A stretch of DNA of 64,000 bases from Cristatella mucedo. Lineage: Eukaryota; Bryozoa; Phylactolaemata; Cristatellidae. The notes under the pieces were generated by a model. That model saw only the letters and a list, made by a program, of their open reading frames with translations. It made no database searches and was not told the origin of the DNA. The position numbers and the translations under genes were made by a program. Each line of letters begins with the position of its first letter. The stretch's first letter is position 1. Shown here in pieces: positions 1-10,519 of this stretch. The stretch is taken from NCBI GenBank assembly GCA_009760855.2, contig WPIO01000044.1, forward strand, positions 2,553,393 through 2,617,392, given 5' to 3'.

Positions 1-420
1 ATGTCAAAAATGAGGCTAATGGTGCCGTGTATTACTTGTGCACTAAGTATTGGGAGAAATCTAGCAGGAATTTCTAATGAGCGTGGAAGGAAACTAAAAC
101 TTAAGTATAGAGTTAGACGATATGAAAACATAATACTAAATACTAATCATGGAGTATACTAGAACGCTTATAGTACAACACATAATCGATAAAGTTAGAC
201 GGCTTATTGTTGCTGGACAAGCTTTTGATAAATCTGGCTCCTATACTGAAAATCCTTGAACAAATAATCATTGTAAGATTGAGAATGTAGTTGTACTTGC
301 AAATGAACCTAGTACTTATCCATATGATAATAGAAGTAGCTATCCGAAAGATGGAAAGTGTTCAACAGAATACCTAGATTTCACACAGTTTATAAAAAAA
401 ATTCTTATTACTCTATGAAG
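1..420. other. AT-rich unassigned sequence
   Basis: An open frame runs on the plus strand from base 1 for 53 codons and could continue from outside. Its product is basic and I do not recognise it. The rest has many stops. It may belong to the decayed virus-like element to the right, but nothing shows that directly. Confidence 0.3.
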
Positions 421-840
421 CTACTGAACCAGTGGGGTACAGAGATTTCCCTCCAGACTCCCCCCCCCCGGACATTTCGCCCTCTGGGGTAGAACATTTT
501 TCACTGGGGTAGGACATTTCCTCCCCTTCCGTATGGAAATGCCATGATATAAACTGTCTTGTTTAAATATCTTGCAAAATATTACATAGCATATAATATA
601 TAACATATTCCTACAGTATAGTCATTAGAAATGCGGTCGCTGAGGCCCGGCTTTTCGGAAGACCACCAAGTGCAAGGTCAAAGTTCTGCCCTGGGCAGCA
701 AGAAGCAGACGCTCCCGGCATCAGCTGCTCCCGGCATCAGCCGCTCCCGGCATCAGCCGCGAGCGCGTAGCAGTATCCTCGGCCGCCGCCGCCGCCCCTC
801 CCGACATCGGCACCGCCGGCTACCACCCGTCCAAACCTCA

Positions 841-910
<70 letters not shown>

Positions 911-1240
911 CGTTACTGCACCGGGTGTCTCGCGTCGACCGACGCCGCTCTGACCGCACTGGCCGTACCACCTCCGTTGGTAGTGCTATCGAGTCGCCGC
1001 TTATACTGAGTTGATTTTAATTCAATAGCGCGTGAACTTCATTTGTTCATGTATATATAAATACGTATATATATATATATATATATCTGTATTCTTAGCT
1101 ATACATTCATCAACATATGTGGGAAATGTCCTGACGGGGGGGGGGAGGTCCCACGGTCCATCAGGGACGGAGGGAAATGTCCGCAGGGAAACGCCCGGGG
1201 AAAAGTCCTACAACCGAACAAGTAGGTTTGATTTATCCAG
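421..1240. mobile_element. Foldback-type element with GGACATTT end arrays
   Basis: The left end (about 440-575) holds several copies of a GGACATTTC-like word. The right end (about 1115-1240) holds the complement, GGGAAATGTCC, in the opposite orientation. A second element at 12170-13460 shares both ends in reversed order. The centre here is GC-rich and includes the CCG array. No transposase frame is visible. A foldback or MITE-like element is my inference from the inverted ends and the two copies. Confidence 0.5.
842..909. repeat. (CCG)n trinucleotide array, about 22 units
   Basis: An uninterrupted CGC/CCG array sits inside a GC-rich block (about 640-1000) in otherwise AT-rich DNA. Frames through it encode Pro, Gly or Arg runs and are artefacts of the repeat. 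Confidence 0.95.
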
Positions 1241-1695
1241 AATGGTTAACTCTATAGCCAATTTATGTAATTGATCTCCATTATAATAATCAATTACTTA
1301 GAAACGCGCCAAGACCTAGTGTTAGTATCGAATTTAATTAATTAATTCCACAATTAGCTGCAAGAGCTAAGAAAATTATTATCATGATTATCTACCGAAC
1401 GATTTGTTAGAACACTGCTGAGTTAACTTCAAAGAGTAATGGTTCCCAATTTACCTGCATGAATGGCTCATGGATGCATAATAAGTTTATTTCTGAGTAA
1501 TTTTACATATTTCTTAATATATTGTTCGAGGTTCAGATAAATGGAAAAATAAATGACCCTCAATATTGGTGGATCGGTGATATATTCTGTGTTTGGAAGT
1601 GATGTGATATTTGGAGATTTGACTGATTTAGATTTTGAAAAATGGCACAAAGAAAACTAAAAAAAAGTACTTATCAAACAGATATGAAGTTAGGT
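1241..1695. other. Unassigned AT-rich sequence
   Basis: No gene, RNA or repeat was recognised here; short frames only. Confidence 0.4.
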
Positions 1696-1696
1696 A

Positions 1697-3770
1697 TGCA
1701 CCAATAATAATAATAATAATAATGAACTTGATAAAGCGCCCTCAGAGAACTCAATCTCTTTCTTGGCGCTTTGCATTTGCTGCAGAGGGAAACGCAATTG
1801 AATGGTGAGTAATGTCATGCTTGACAAACAACATGAATAACATTGTTAGGGGTGACATGCATAGGGTAAGCATGAAAATGTGGTTAGTGGCAGCATGCAC
1901 CGTGTCAGCACACATAAGCACATGAAGGACGAGTCACAGGGACCCACTAAATGCTGTCCTAAATAGGTGTGTTTCTAAGTTTTTAAATGTGGTCAAATCA
2001 GGGGATGTTCTAACGCAAGTCGGGAGTGAGTTCCAGGCTTTGGGAGCATACAAACTACATGCACGGTCTCCTAAGGATTTGAGGTTTGTACGAGGTATTG
2101 GTAAGCTGTTAGATTCCGAAAAGCGGGTCGTACGATGCTTGGCCTGGTGGGGTAGTAGATCTGAGAGATAGGCTGGAGCCAAAGAATGAAGTGACCTAAA
2201 AGTGAGCGACAAAACCTTGAAGTCAATCCGTTGCTTGACTGGTAGCCAGTGCAGGTCGACGAGAAGTGGTATGATGTGGCAACTGTGACGTTCACGACAG
2301 ACAAGCCTAGCTGCGGAGTTTAGCACCAGCTGTAATCGCCTGATCGCACATGCTGGTTGGGCCAGTAAGCAGTGAGTTGCAGAGGTCAAAACGGGATGTC
2401 ACGAATGCATGGACCAACTTAGACATGGTATCCTTATCTAAACAAGCCCGAATTTTAGGAATGTTATGTAGCTGAAAGTAGGCAGATTTGACTGTGGACC
2501 TGATGTGGTCGTCTAACGAAAGGTCGCCTTGGAACATAACACCTGGATTTCGAGCTGATTCAACAGGAGATCTGCTGGCAGAGCCAATTTTGAGCGTCAA
2601 CCTTTCCAATTTCTGAATCACGCTGGGTTTGCCCATAACTAGTAAGTTAGTTTTATCATCGTTTAGTTTTAGAAAATATGCTGCCATTCATGTGCGGATG
2701 TCATCAATACATGCAGCGAGTGAGTTAAGAGAACTCGAGATGCTCGAAGGCTGGGAGGGATCAAAGAAAAGGTACAATTGAGTGTCACCCGCATAGAAAA
2801 AGTGAAAGCCTAGATTGTGTTTGGCAGTCACATCAGCAATAGGGAGAGTATAAATCGTGAAAAGAACCAGACCTAGCACGGAGCCCTGAGGTACCCCATA
2901 TTTCAGAGATACCTCGGATGATCTTTGTCCATTCACATCAATACTCTGGAGTCTCCCACTGAGATAGGACCTGAACCATTGCAGAGCAAGGCCAGTTATG
3001 CCTAGGTGAGATGAGAGGCGCTCTAGAAGAACTTTGTGATCGATAGTATCAGAAGCTGCCGAAAGATCAGCAAAACAAGCACAGACACGCTACCCATGTC
3101 AGCATTCCTAAGTAGGTCATTGTATACCCTAAGCAACGCTGACTCATTGGAGTGATTAGGTCTAAAGCCAGACTGGAACTTACATGCAAGGTTTGAAGTT
3201 TTGATGTATGAGTTCAGCTGGTCCGCCACGACCCGTTCCAGTGTCTTTGATAGGAATGGTAGAAGGAAGACTGGGCGGTAGTTGCTCATGTTCTCTTGGT
3301 CCTGTGTCGCTTTCTTGAGAAGTGGCCTGACTACAGCTTTTTTGAAAGGTGCTGGGACATGACCTGAGGCTAATGACATATTAATGATGTTAGTTATGCA
3401 AGGCAGCAGCAGATCAATGCAACGCAAGAGCAGGACAGTGGGAATAGGGTCCAGAGGACTTGTTGTCTTCTTTGATTGGGATACGAACTTCAGGACTATA
3501 TCACCAGAGACCTTAAATGCAGACATTGAGGTGCAGCCAGGAATCGTGAAACAGCATTCTTGTGTGGATGTTGTCATCGCAGGGATGGACGCCCCGATCT
3601 TGTCTACCTTCTGAAAAAAGAATCGAGAGAAGCGACCGGCTTGATCATCACAAGGATCATCAGGTAAGGAGCTAATCTGGCAGCGGTTGAGGAGATGGTT
3701 GATCGTCGACATCAGCATTTTTGGATTGTGCATCTGCGATTCAACAATGTTTTTATAGAAGCTAGATCTG
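1697..3770 (-). mobile_element. LINE-1 family non-LTR retrotransposon, long decayed copy
   Basis: A minus-strand CR1/L2-type element. On the plus strand it begins with an (AAT)n tail at 1697-1722, then the complement of the hairpin 3' end (AAAGCGCC...GGGCGCTTT). Going upstream in the element there are a C-terminal domain (LHWLPVKQRIDFKVLSLTF, WNSLPT), the RT region (YGVPQGSVLGLVLFTIY) and a catalytic box reading YAGDTQLY instead of YADD. Further upstream come palm motifs (NYRPV.LLPFLSKTLERVV, FQSGFR). Stops and frameshifts break it into at least four pieces. It is 5' truncated near 3770. This is the longest LINE-1 copy with 19640-21650. Confidence 0.88.
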
Positions 3771-3942
3771 GCCTTTGTATGATCGATTGGTACGACCTAC
3801 AGTACCAATGGAATAAGGAAACTTATTTGAGCCAGTAGTTGTATATTTATAAATAGTATATATGTATAATATTTATATATGTATAATATATATAGCACAT
3901 TTAGAAATGAAACTCCGGAGTAAAACTAGAATGCTCTAATGA

Positions 3943-4170
3943 TTGCTTTATAAGAGACAGCTGTTACGGTATTCTCCAGATGGAATTATTGATACAACTA
4001 CATTGGTAGAGATAAAGTGTCTGTGGAGCAGAAGAAGTAAAGATGGATTCATTACATCACACTATCATGCGAAATGTTTACTACGGCTATGTGTATTAGG
4101 ATTAAGTCAATCACATTTCTCTAAATTTGAATTATCTGTACCTGAATTAAACTGTGAAGTAAAAACGTAA
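3943..4170 (+). pseudogene. YqaJ-type exonuclease fragment, virus-like
   Basis: The 75-codon frame contains SPDGIIDTTTLVEIKCLW, like the catalytic SPDG-(I/V)...L(V/I)E(I/V)KCP core of lambda-exonuclease/YqaJ nucleases, followed by a YHAKCLLRLCVLG-like helix where such proteins have Y..Q.Q..L. These nucleases are common in phages and large DNA viruses. Frames downstream to 4400 (for example RKYGRFNNKTKPDMT) look like its continuation after frameshifts. No full gene remains. Assignment rests on a short motif only. Confidence 0.42.
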
Positions 4171-4470
4171 CTTTATTGCTGCTGGAAATGTTAAAATACC
4201 TACAGATCAAGAAATAGATTCACAAATCGGTAAATAACTATTTTGTTTCTGTTAGAAAAAGATAGGTACTCTGATTTTGAGTTTGAAATAATTAGAAAAT
4301 ATGGAAGATTTAATAATAAGACTAAACCAGATATGACGTGAACTATGATTATATAGGAAAATCGTTTACTCATATAGTTACAGGATCAGATCCTGATAGA
4401 TTTATTAGAATAATAATAGTAGTAAGAGCACTATTAAATTGATCAAATATTTTAATATCAGTGCATATAG

Positions 4471-4653
4471 ATGAATTGCAAAGTTTACACAAGCCAATTT
4501 ATAATAAAGTCTACAGGATACTTATTATCAGATCTTGATACAAATGGAAATAAAATTATAGGCTTAGCAGATTCAGTTAACTATTTAGATGCTGCAACAA
4601 AGGGGTGTGCAGATGCAAATTGTATGACGTTTTTGCTGCGTATGGAGGAATAA
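4471..4653 (+). pseudogene. Tail-fibre-like fragment (LADSVNYLDAATKG motif)
   Basis: The 60-codon frame contains LSDLDTNGNKIIGLADSVNY then LDAATKGCAD. This resembles the 'I.NLADPVN..DAATKKYVD' pattern of phage and virus attachment-fibre proteins. Together with the nuclease fragment upstream and the integrase downstream it suggests one decayed virus-like element. The frame is truncated on both sides, and a chance match cannot be excluded. Confidence 0.35.
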
Positions 4654-4659
4654 AGAGAG

Positions 4660-5555
4660 AGTTGGTGCTAAGTGTAACTCCAGTTGATTATAATGTTAAT
4701 AGTAATGAAAACTCAATAATAAATGCAGGAGATCACAGTTAAGTACTCAGATGTTGCTACAAAAGACTATTTGTATAAAACATTTAAAAATAACAGAGGT
4801 ACTAGCATTATCTTTAAATCCTAAATCAATGAACTCAATTTTTAAAAGTTTCTTCTCACACACACGGAACAACAGAAACTCTCCTTCAATAATAATATTA
4901 GGAACAATGATAATAGGTGCATCCAATTGTGCTCTACTAAGGCAACTAGTTATACTTCTGTACCATCTGGATACATTCGAGCTATAAATAACTAGTACTA
5001 GAACGGATTTTAGGTACTATGCATTCTTTACACGACGATCAACTGACTATTATTTCATTGATAATTTTTTTAATTACAAATTAAACTTATTTATAAGTTA
5101 TGTAATAACTTGAGTAATATACATAACATATAAGCGTTGCAAGTTCTTTCATTGTAATAGCTCCTTTTTACTTTTATATATGGAACAATTTTCACAATCA
5201 AGGATTGTTTCATGTTCTAAGCAATTGTGATGGCAAAATATTTCAGAACGTCTCTCCTTAAAATTATTCATTGCTAAAGAGTATTGCTTGCTGGGTTTTG
5301 AGTTAGAAAATAAAAATCAGTACACATTATTGCTGAATTATTACGAAGTACACTACTATGAAACTTAGTTTCTTTATTGTCAGGATCATAAATATCATGT
5401 CTGACTTTTTTACATAATGGGCTTCCACTTAGTAAATAATCTTCAATAGTCTGAGTTTTTAAATTTAAAACAAAATACTTCCATTGCTACAGAATTTTAT
5501 TTTTTAACTTTAAAAGAGAAAACAGAGGAAAGTATGTGTGATTCGGTGTCTGGTG
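4660..5555. other. AT-rich remainder of the virus-like region
   Basis: There is one 78-codon plus-strand frame at 4751-4987 with no recognised motif; the rest is stop-rich. Base composition matches the flanking nuclease and integrase remnants. Confidence 0.3.
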
Positions 5556-5559
5556 TAAG

Positions 5560-6084
5560 CCAAGTATTCAAGCCAAGGCCAAACGAAGTTCCTAATGGTT
5601 TATTTAATGTAGTGCGATAGTACCTAATGAACGTCATCAGGCTGACATACTATATGTTCCAGCTGATCATGGATATAAATTTGAATTAAGTGTGACTGAC
5701 GTTGCTAGTTGATATTAAGACTTGAGAGCATTGAAAATTAAATCATCAAAGGAAGTGGCTAAAGCAATAATTTATATGTATTCGAAAGAGCCATTAGAAT
5801 GGCTGAACAAGATAACAATATATCCTGGATCAGAGATTAAACGAACATTCAAGAAAGAATTGGTAAAACATAGAACGCGTTAGCCACCGGCAAAAAGAAT
5901 GTTGCACAGGTAGAGAGAACGAATAGAACTATACAGAAAAGAGCTTTTTAATTGCTCAATACGAAAAAGAATTGAAGTTTCTGAGCAGAGAAGATAACAG
6001 TAGAAACAGATAATGGATAGAAAAATTACCTAAATTTTAGATTATTTGAATAATAATGTTACTGGAGCAATAGGAGAAGAATAA
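5560..6084 (+). pseudogene. rve-type integrase, N-terminal and core remnant
   Basis: Reading across several stops, the plus strand shows HQADILYVPADHGYKFEL and then SVTDVAS. This is the first-Asp strand of a retroviral-type (DDE) integrase (.QAD......G....L...D..S). Further on are a PLEWLNKI..YPGSE block resembling the second-Asp strand (TD.G.EF) and AQVERTNRT matching the Glu helix (VER.NRT). The second acidic position is altered. The style is closer to Polinton/Maverick or adintovirus-like integrases than to Gypsy ones. It is broken by a LINE insertion at about 6085; its C-terminal part appears to resume near 7569. Confidence 0.5.
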
Positions 6085-7556
6085 TCTAAAGCTAGGCTTG
6101 TCTGTCGTGAGCTCAGCAGTTTCCATATCACACCACTTCTCCCTGACCTTCACTGGCTCCCAGTTAAGCAACGCATCGACTTCTAGGTTTTGTAAACTCT
6201 TTTTATGTCGCTTCATTCTTTGGCTCCAGCCTACCTATCAGATCTATTCCCCCACCAAGCTGAGCATCGTACCACCCGCTTTGCGGAATCCAATTGTTTA
6301 ACTATACCTCGTACAGATCTCAAATCTTTTGGAGACCATGTCTTTAGTTCGTATGCTCACAAAGCCTGGAACTCACTCCCGACCTGCGTCACAACATCCC
6401 CTGACTTGACCATATTTAAAAAGAACTTAAAGCACACATATTTATCACAGCATTTAGTATGTCGCTGTGATTCGCCCTTTATGTGCTTATGCGTGCTGAT
6501 CCTGTGCATGCCACCCCAACCACGTTATTCCTAAGCCTGTGGCTGGATTAAAAGGCTTTGCTGTTCTAATAGGTGATGCTATTGTGCGACCTTCACCATG
6601 TGCTCGTAATTTAGGTGTCGTGTTCGACAACTGCCTCAATTTCAAAAGCTTCATTCAGAAGACTGCCTCTACAGCTAGCCATCACATCCAATCCCTATCC
6701 AAGATTAGGAGCTGTCTCCCACAGTGGCTTGCAAAAGATTTAACTAGCTCTTTAGTTCTGTCTCGGCTTGAATATTGTAATTCCCTTTTGGCTGGGCTGC
6801 CAAAGGAAGCTATAAAGCTATTATGCCACTACAGCTGACTATGAATATGGCTGCAAGGCTGGTCTTCAAGTCTCAGCGGTTTGAGCACGTGTCACCTTTG
6901 CTGGAAGAGCTAGGATGGTTGCCGGTTGAGCAAAGGATACAGAGCAAAGTTCTTACGCTGACCCACAAGGCCCGTAACGGCTTGGCTCCTTCGTACCTAG
7001 CTGAACTGCTGCATCAGTTTCAGCCTATTCGTGCCCTGAGGTCCTGTGTGGACAATAAATTAGCTGTCCCATTCCTCCGCTTAAAGTCAGTTGGCGACAG
7101 AAGCTTTAGCTCTGCAGGTCCTAGACTGTGGAACTCGCTTCCACAATTCTTGCGCAACGACAACTACTCCTCTACTGCCGACTATGACACATCTTTTTCA
7201 GCGGTCCTGAGCTGCTACTTCTATACTACTCACTACCTCAACTGGTCTTCTGACTCTGCTATGCTTCCCACTTTCTCTTTGTTGCGTGAGACGAAGTCTG
7301 TTGGCTACCGAATGCGTACCGAAAGCCGTTTAGGCTGTGAGTGCGCTATACAAAACTCTCCTGCGTAACACCCACATGGTCTTGATGACTTTGTGGAGTT
7401 ACAGACGGAGATACATTACATTACATTACATTACATTCTTGCTGTTTATTGAGCATTCTTCGCCTAACCATTCGATCGTGCTTCTTTGCAGCAAATTTAA
7501 AGTGCCTAGAAAGAGATTGAGTTCTTTGAGGCCGCTGTATCAAATTTATTTTTATG
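6085..7556 (+). mobile_element. LINE-1 copy interrupting the integrase, itself split by a LINE-2
   Basis: The 5'-truncated LINE-1 starts about AGCTAGGCTTGTCTG (the RLVCRE region) and carries LHWLPVKQ- and WNSLPTCV-type C-terminal motifs to 6531. It resumes at about 7438 with its 3' UTR and the hairpin tail (AAAGTGCCTAGAAAGAGATT). The two parts join exactly as in uninterrupted copies such as 62262-62954. Confidence 0.85.
6532..7437 (+). mobile_element. LINE-2 family, 5'-truncated, nested in LINE-1
   Basis: It begins in the RT palm just after the YADD region (GLKGFAVLIGDAIVRPSP) and runs through LGWLPVEQRI and WNSLPQFL to a short 3' UTR ending in (TACAT)n at about 7411-7437. It is very similar to the copy at 48300. 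Both copies change frame at the same place between ...PKEAIKLL and MPLQ. The host LINE-1 sequence flanks it on both sides, with ATTC at both edges as a possible short duplication. Confidence 0.88.
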
Positions 7557-7568
7557 ATTAAGCTATAG

Positions 7569-7860
7569 AAAAGAAAGAAGGTAAAATTACGGAACCAACT
7601 CTGCTAGAAATGTAGAAAAACATGAGAAACAATTAGAACTTGGTATAGTCTTAGATACCTACTAGAACCAGGTGTAGGAGACTATAAAAAAGAAGAGAAA
7701 TTTCAGATCCAAACAAAGCTTGACCGAGCATACGATAATTAGGACTATTGTAATGAAAGACCAGCCAGTGTGTTTTCCCTAAATGATGGAAAAAAGAGGT
7801 CTTGTTAAGAAAGAGTGGCAGGCGATCGAACCGGAGTAGCTTCTTTTGAGCCGATTTCAC
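7569..7860 (+). pseudogene. Integrase C-terminal remnant
   Basis: Plus-strand translation across stops gives KITEPTLLE, then RYLLEPGVGDYKKEE, and later PASVFSLNDGKKR. In order and spacing this recalls the C-terminal region of Polinton/adintovirus-type integrases (RYL..PGE..G, then ..Y.L.GPKR.FVREEL). It lies directly after the LINE block that splits the core at 5560-6084. The recall is from memory and the match is short. Confidence 0.35.
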
Positions 7861-8755
7861 GAGAATCTTAAACTATATCGTACAATCTTTATTTTGTGAT
7901 AATATCGTCTGATAATACTTCTGTTATTCTTGAAATAAACTTGGAATTGTTTTTAAGAGTTTTTCTTTTTCTTTTTCTTTTATCAATCTATGAAATAAAT
8001 CTATCAATAGATATGAACATTGCGGATACACCTGCAAATATTAAGGCTACATGAGATACATGTGGAACAGTAGGTATATATGAACTGTATAGGGTAACTA
8101 CAAGAGCTAATTATAATTTAAAATGTTATGGTATATTTAACTCTCACCAAATTGGTATGACATGTTTTTCCTTTATAATTATATAACACTATATAGTATC
8201 TTTGATTAGCATACTTCTTTCTTAAATCTGGAATCTTGTCTATAAAATGAAAATGTTTTTTTCTATAATATTCTCAAATATGAAACATTTAATTGCTTCT
8301 AATCAGTTTCGTTTATGAAAGCCATATAACAAGTATCAGCGTTCACAATGGAATCGATGACATCCAATGGAGTATCATAACTTTTACCTTTTTAATACAT
8401 TTTCTAGGACAGTAAGAGACATTTACTAGACGATAACATGCTCTATATTGATCGAAATTCTGAGCTCGAGATGCTTAGACGTTAGGGTCAAAGAAAGTAA
8501 TATTCGTGGGTTAATTTAACAGTTACATAGGTTAAGAAGTAGCAATAAAAGCAGAAATCAGTGGACCTTCGCGTCCTTTTCGAGCCGACAGACACGAATC
8601 CCTACAGACAAAAATTAAGCAAGATTCTAATAAATAAAATTCACGTACCTGAACGCAGTGCTTAGCTAAGAATAATCAGTACACGTCCTGTACTAGAGCA
8701 TTAAATAGTACGGCTCAACACAGTGTACAACGGCCTTCTTATGCCATATGAAAAT
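7861..8755. other. Unassigned AT-rich sequence
   Basis: No motif was recognised. Plus-strand stretches near 7990-8160 are mildly coding-like (GTVGIYELYRVTTRANYNLK) but broken by stops, and may be more of the virus-like element. Confidence 0.3.
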
Positions 8756-8759
8756 GTCT

Positions 8760-9515
8760 TTTAGGTGTATTCTATCTGACAGTTCTGTTGTATCTGTCTG
8801 TAGCTTTTAGTACCATTCATCATAAAGTTCTTCTTGAGCGTCTCGTACCTCGCCCGGGTATCACTGGCACTGCACTACAATTACCCGCGTTTATCTCAGT
8901 GGAAGTATTCAGAGCGTCGATATCGACGGTCAACAGTCATCCAAGGAGCCTTTAAGATACAGGTAACGGAAGTGATCCGTGCTTCGTTCACTTATTTTCA
9001 CAATGTAATACTCTATCTCCTGCCAGTGTAATTGCCAGGCTCAATCTAGGCTTTCATTATGTTGCAGTTGACAGACAGTATATGTTCTTTTATTCCTTAC
9101 GGCATTTATCAAACTTTATTAATTCCACTGTGTACATTATTGCTAAACTTGTCACTTGATCAGCAGCAAACTTTCTCAAAGGGAATGACAATGAAACCAA
9201 CTTACTCGCCATGTTCAAACATAGCTTTCAACGGACGCTGGAAAGTATAAACATTGAAATGGGCTCCGGCAGAATACCCTCTGTAGCATCTGCACAAAAT
9301 CGGATGTCCTGTTGAAAAGTCACCTTTTACTAGATTATCACATCAGCTCCACAGGCACATTTTTAGCTACATGCCATTGCAAAAATGTTGGCCTGATGCA
9401 AAAAGGATGTTCTTTAACTCTTGGCCGAAGCTTCCCTTTCAGCGAGTTGCTGAACGCTTGTATTGGCATTTGGTTATGCTGGGGCACTATGCAACTTAGT
9501 ATCATTATAATTACT
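8760..9515 (+). mobile_element. Old LINE-3 remnant with internal deletions
   Basis: Fragments follow the RT order: HHKVLLERLVPRPGITGTAL (8820-8890), LNLGFHYVAVDRQYMF (about 9030-9085, a decayed YADD box), LDYHISST (about 9325), then a 3' UTR and tail (TTTCAGCGAGTTGCTGAACG) shared with 39570-39700 and 55685-55815. It is heavily mutated. Confidence 0.6.
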
Positions 9516-9654
9516 ATACTCGACTGTTATATAGTGCATGATAGAAATAGTATATGATACATGGTGGCATAAGGATTGTATAAGAAAAGTCTGCAGCTTA
9601 GTGTGCGCCTAGTGCCTAGTGCCCAGTGCCTACGGTACGGTAGGAAATAATCTT

Positions 9655-9825
9655 CCGCTGTCTTTGCCGAGTGGTTAAGGAGCTCGCCTTTAAAGACTGG
9701 GGTCAGTGTGAATGTATTTGATGACCGAGGTCGTGGGCTCGAGGCTCGTAGAATACGTGAAGCGCCTGAATAGAGTTCTCGAAGGTCGCTATATAAAAGA
9801 ACTATATTTTAATACATTCTTCCCT
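9655..9825 (+). mobile_element. SINE-B copy (tRNA-derived)
   Basis: The head TTTGCCGAGTGGTTAAGG resembles a pol III A box and GGGCTCGAGGC a decayed B box. The 3' part AAGCGCCTGAATAGAG...TCGCTATATAAA is the family's hairpin tail. Part of the head is rearranged compared with the copy at 29572. Confidence 0.7.
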
Positions 9826-10004
9826 CAGAGGTCTTTAAACAAAGAAGGGACCACTAATTGGTCGACAAAAGATGATCGGAAGGTGGAATGAGCCTGATTT
9901 GATGTAGCATTTCAGATTGGCTGAAGATGAATTCAATACGTCGATCACTCTGTGAAGGGCATCGACAGAGATTGTGCTCTCCTACGGCACTATACAAACG
10001 ACCT

Positions 10005-10145
10005 ATTCCTTGATTTGGTCTACGGGTAAAGGGCTCACCTTTTGACGAGTAAGGCCGTGGGCTTGAGCCCTGCAGAATATGTAAAGCACCTGGATAGAGA
10101 TCAAGTTCGCTTAGGGCACCAGGTAAAAGAATTAAATATATTATA
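10005..10145 (+). mobile_element. SINE-B copy, diverged
   Basis: It contains TTGATTTGGTCTACGGGTAA (head), GGGCTTGAGCCCTGCAG (B-box region) and the tail AAGCACCTGGATAGAGATC...CTTAGGGCACC. It has the same order as 29572-29690. Confidence 0.65.
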
Positions 10146-10338
10146 ATTTCAGCTATAAGCACCCTAAAAAATGGGTGATGGAGAAGGAGAAGAGAGCCCT
10201 GCTAGAGAGATGTGGTTACCCAGGAGTGCTTTAAAATTGTATTATTGTTGTTAAAATTAAAAAATATAGTATTTACATTAGCTAGCCAGTATTAGGAGGA
10301 ACGTAACCTGTCACTGACCTTCCCGGCAGCTCCACAAG

Positions 10339-10512
10339 AGCCGTGATGGCACACTAGGTAAGGCGGTTGCTTTCACGACCTCGGTCCCGAGGTCGTGGGT
10401 TCGATTCCTGCAGTGGGCGATTCTATATCGCCACTGCAAGCGGCGGTGACAGCCGTAAAGGCTCTTCTGTTGCTATACAAAAAGAGGCTGTTTAATCAGC
10501 TAGGAATTAATG
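10339..10512 (+). mobile_element. SINE-A copy (tRNA-derived)
   Basis: An A-box-like TGGCACACTAGGTAAGG and a perfect B box GGTTCGATTCC mark the tRNA-like head. The body ends in GAGGCTGTTTAATCAGCTAG, a small hairpin. Four good copies occur here (10339, 11802, 28986, 52521). Only the head looks like tRNA, so this is a SINE, not a tRNA gene. Confidence 0.85.
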
Positions 10513-10519
10513 CAGTTTT

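Noticed and set aside
631-1014. 127-codon Pro/Arg-rich frame, and an antisense Gly-rich frame
   Set aside because: Both are produced by the CCG array and GC-rich filler; no domain, no splice context.
7405-7440. Short direct repeats as a CRISPR or satellite
   Set aside because: A five-base LINE-2 tail; no spacers, and the DNA is eukaryotic.
10339-10415. tRNA gene (A and B boxes)
   Set aside because: Followed by a SINE body repeated at four or more places, and no paired acceptor stem; this is a tRNA-derived SINE.
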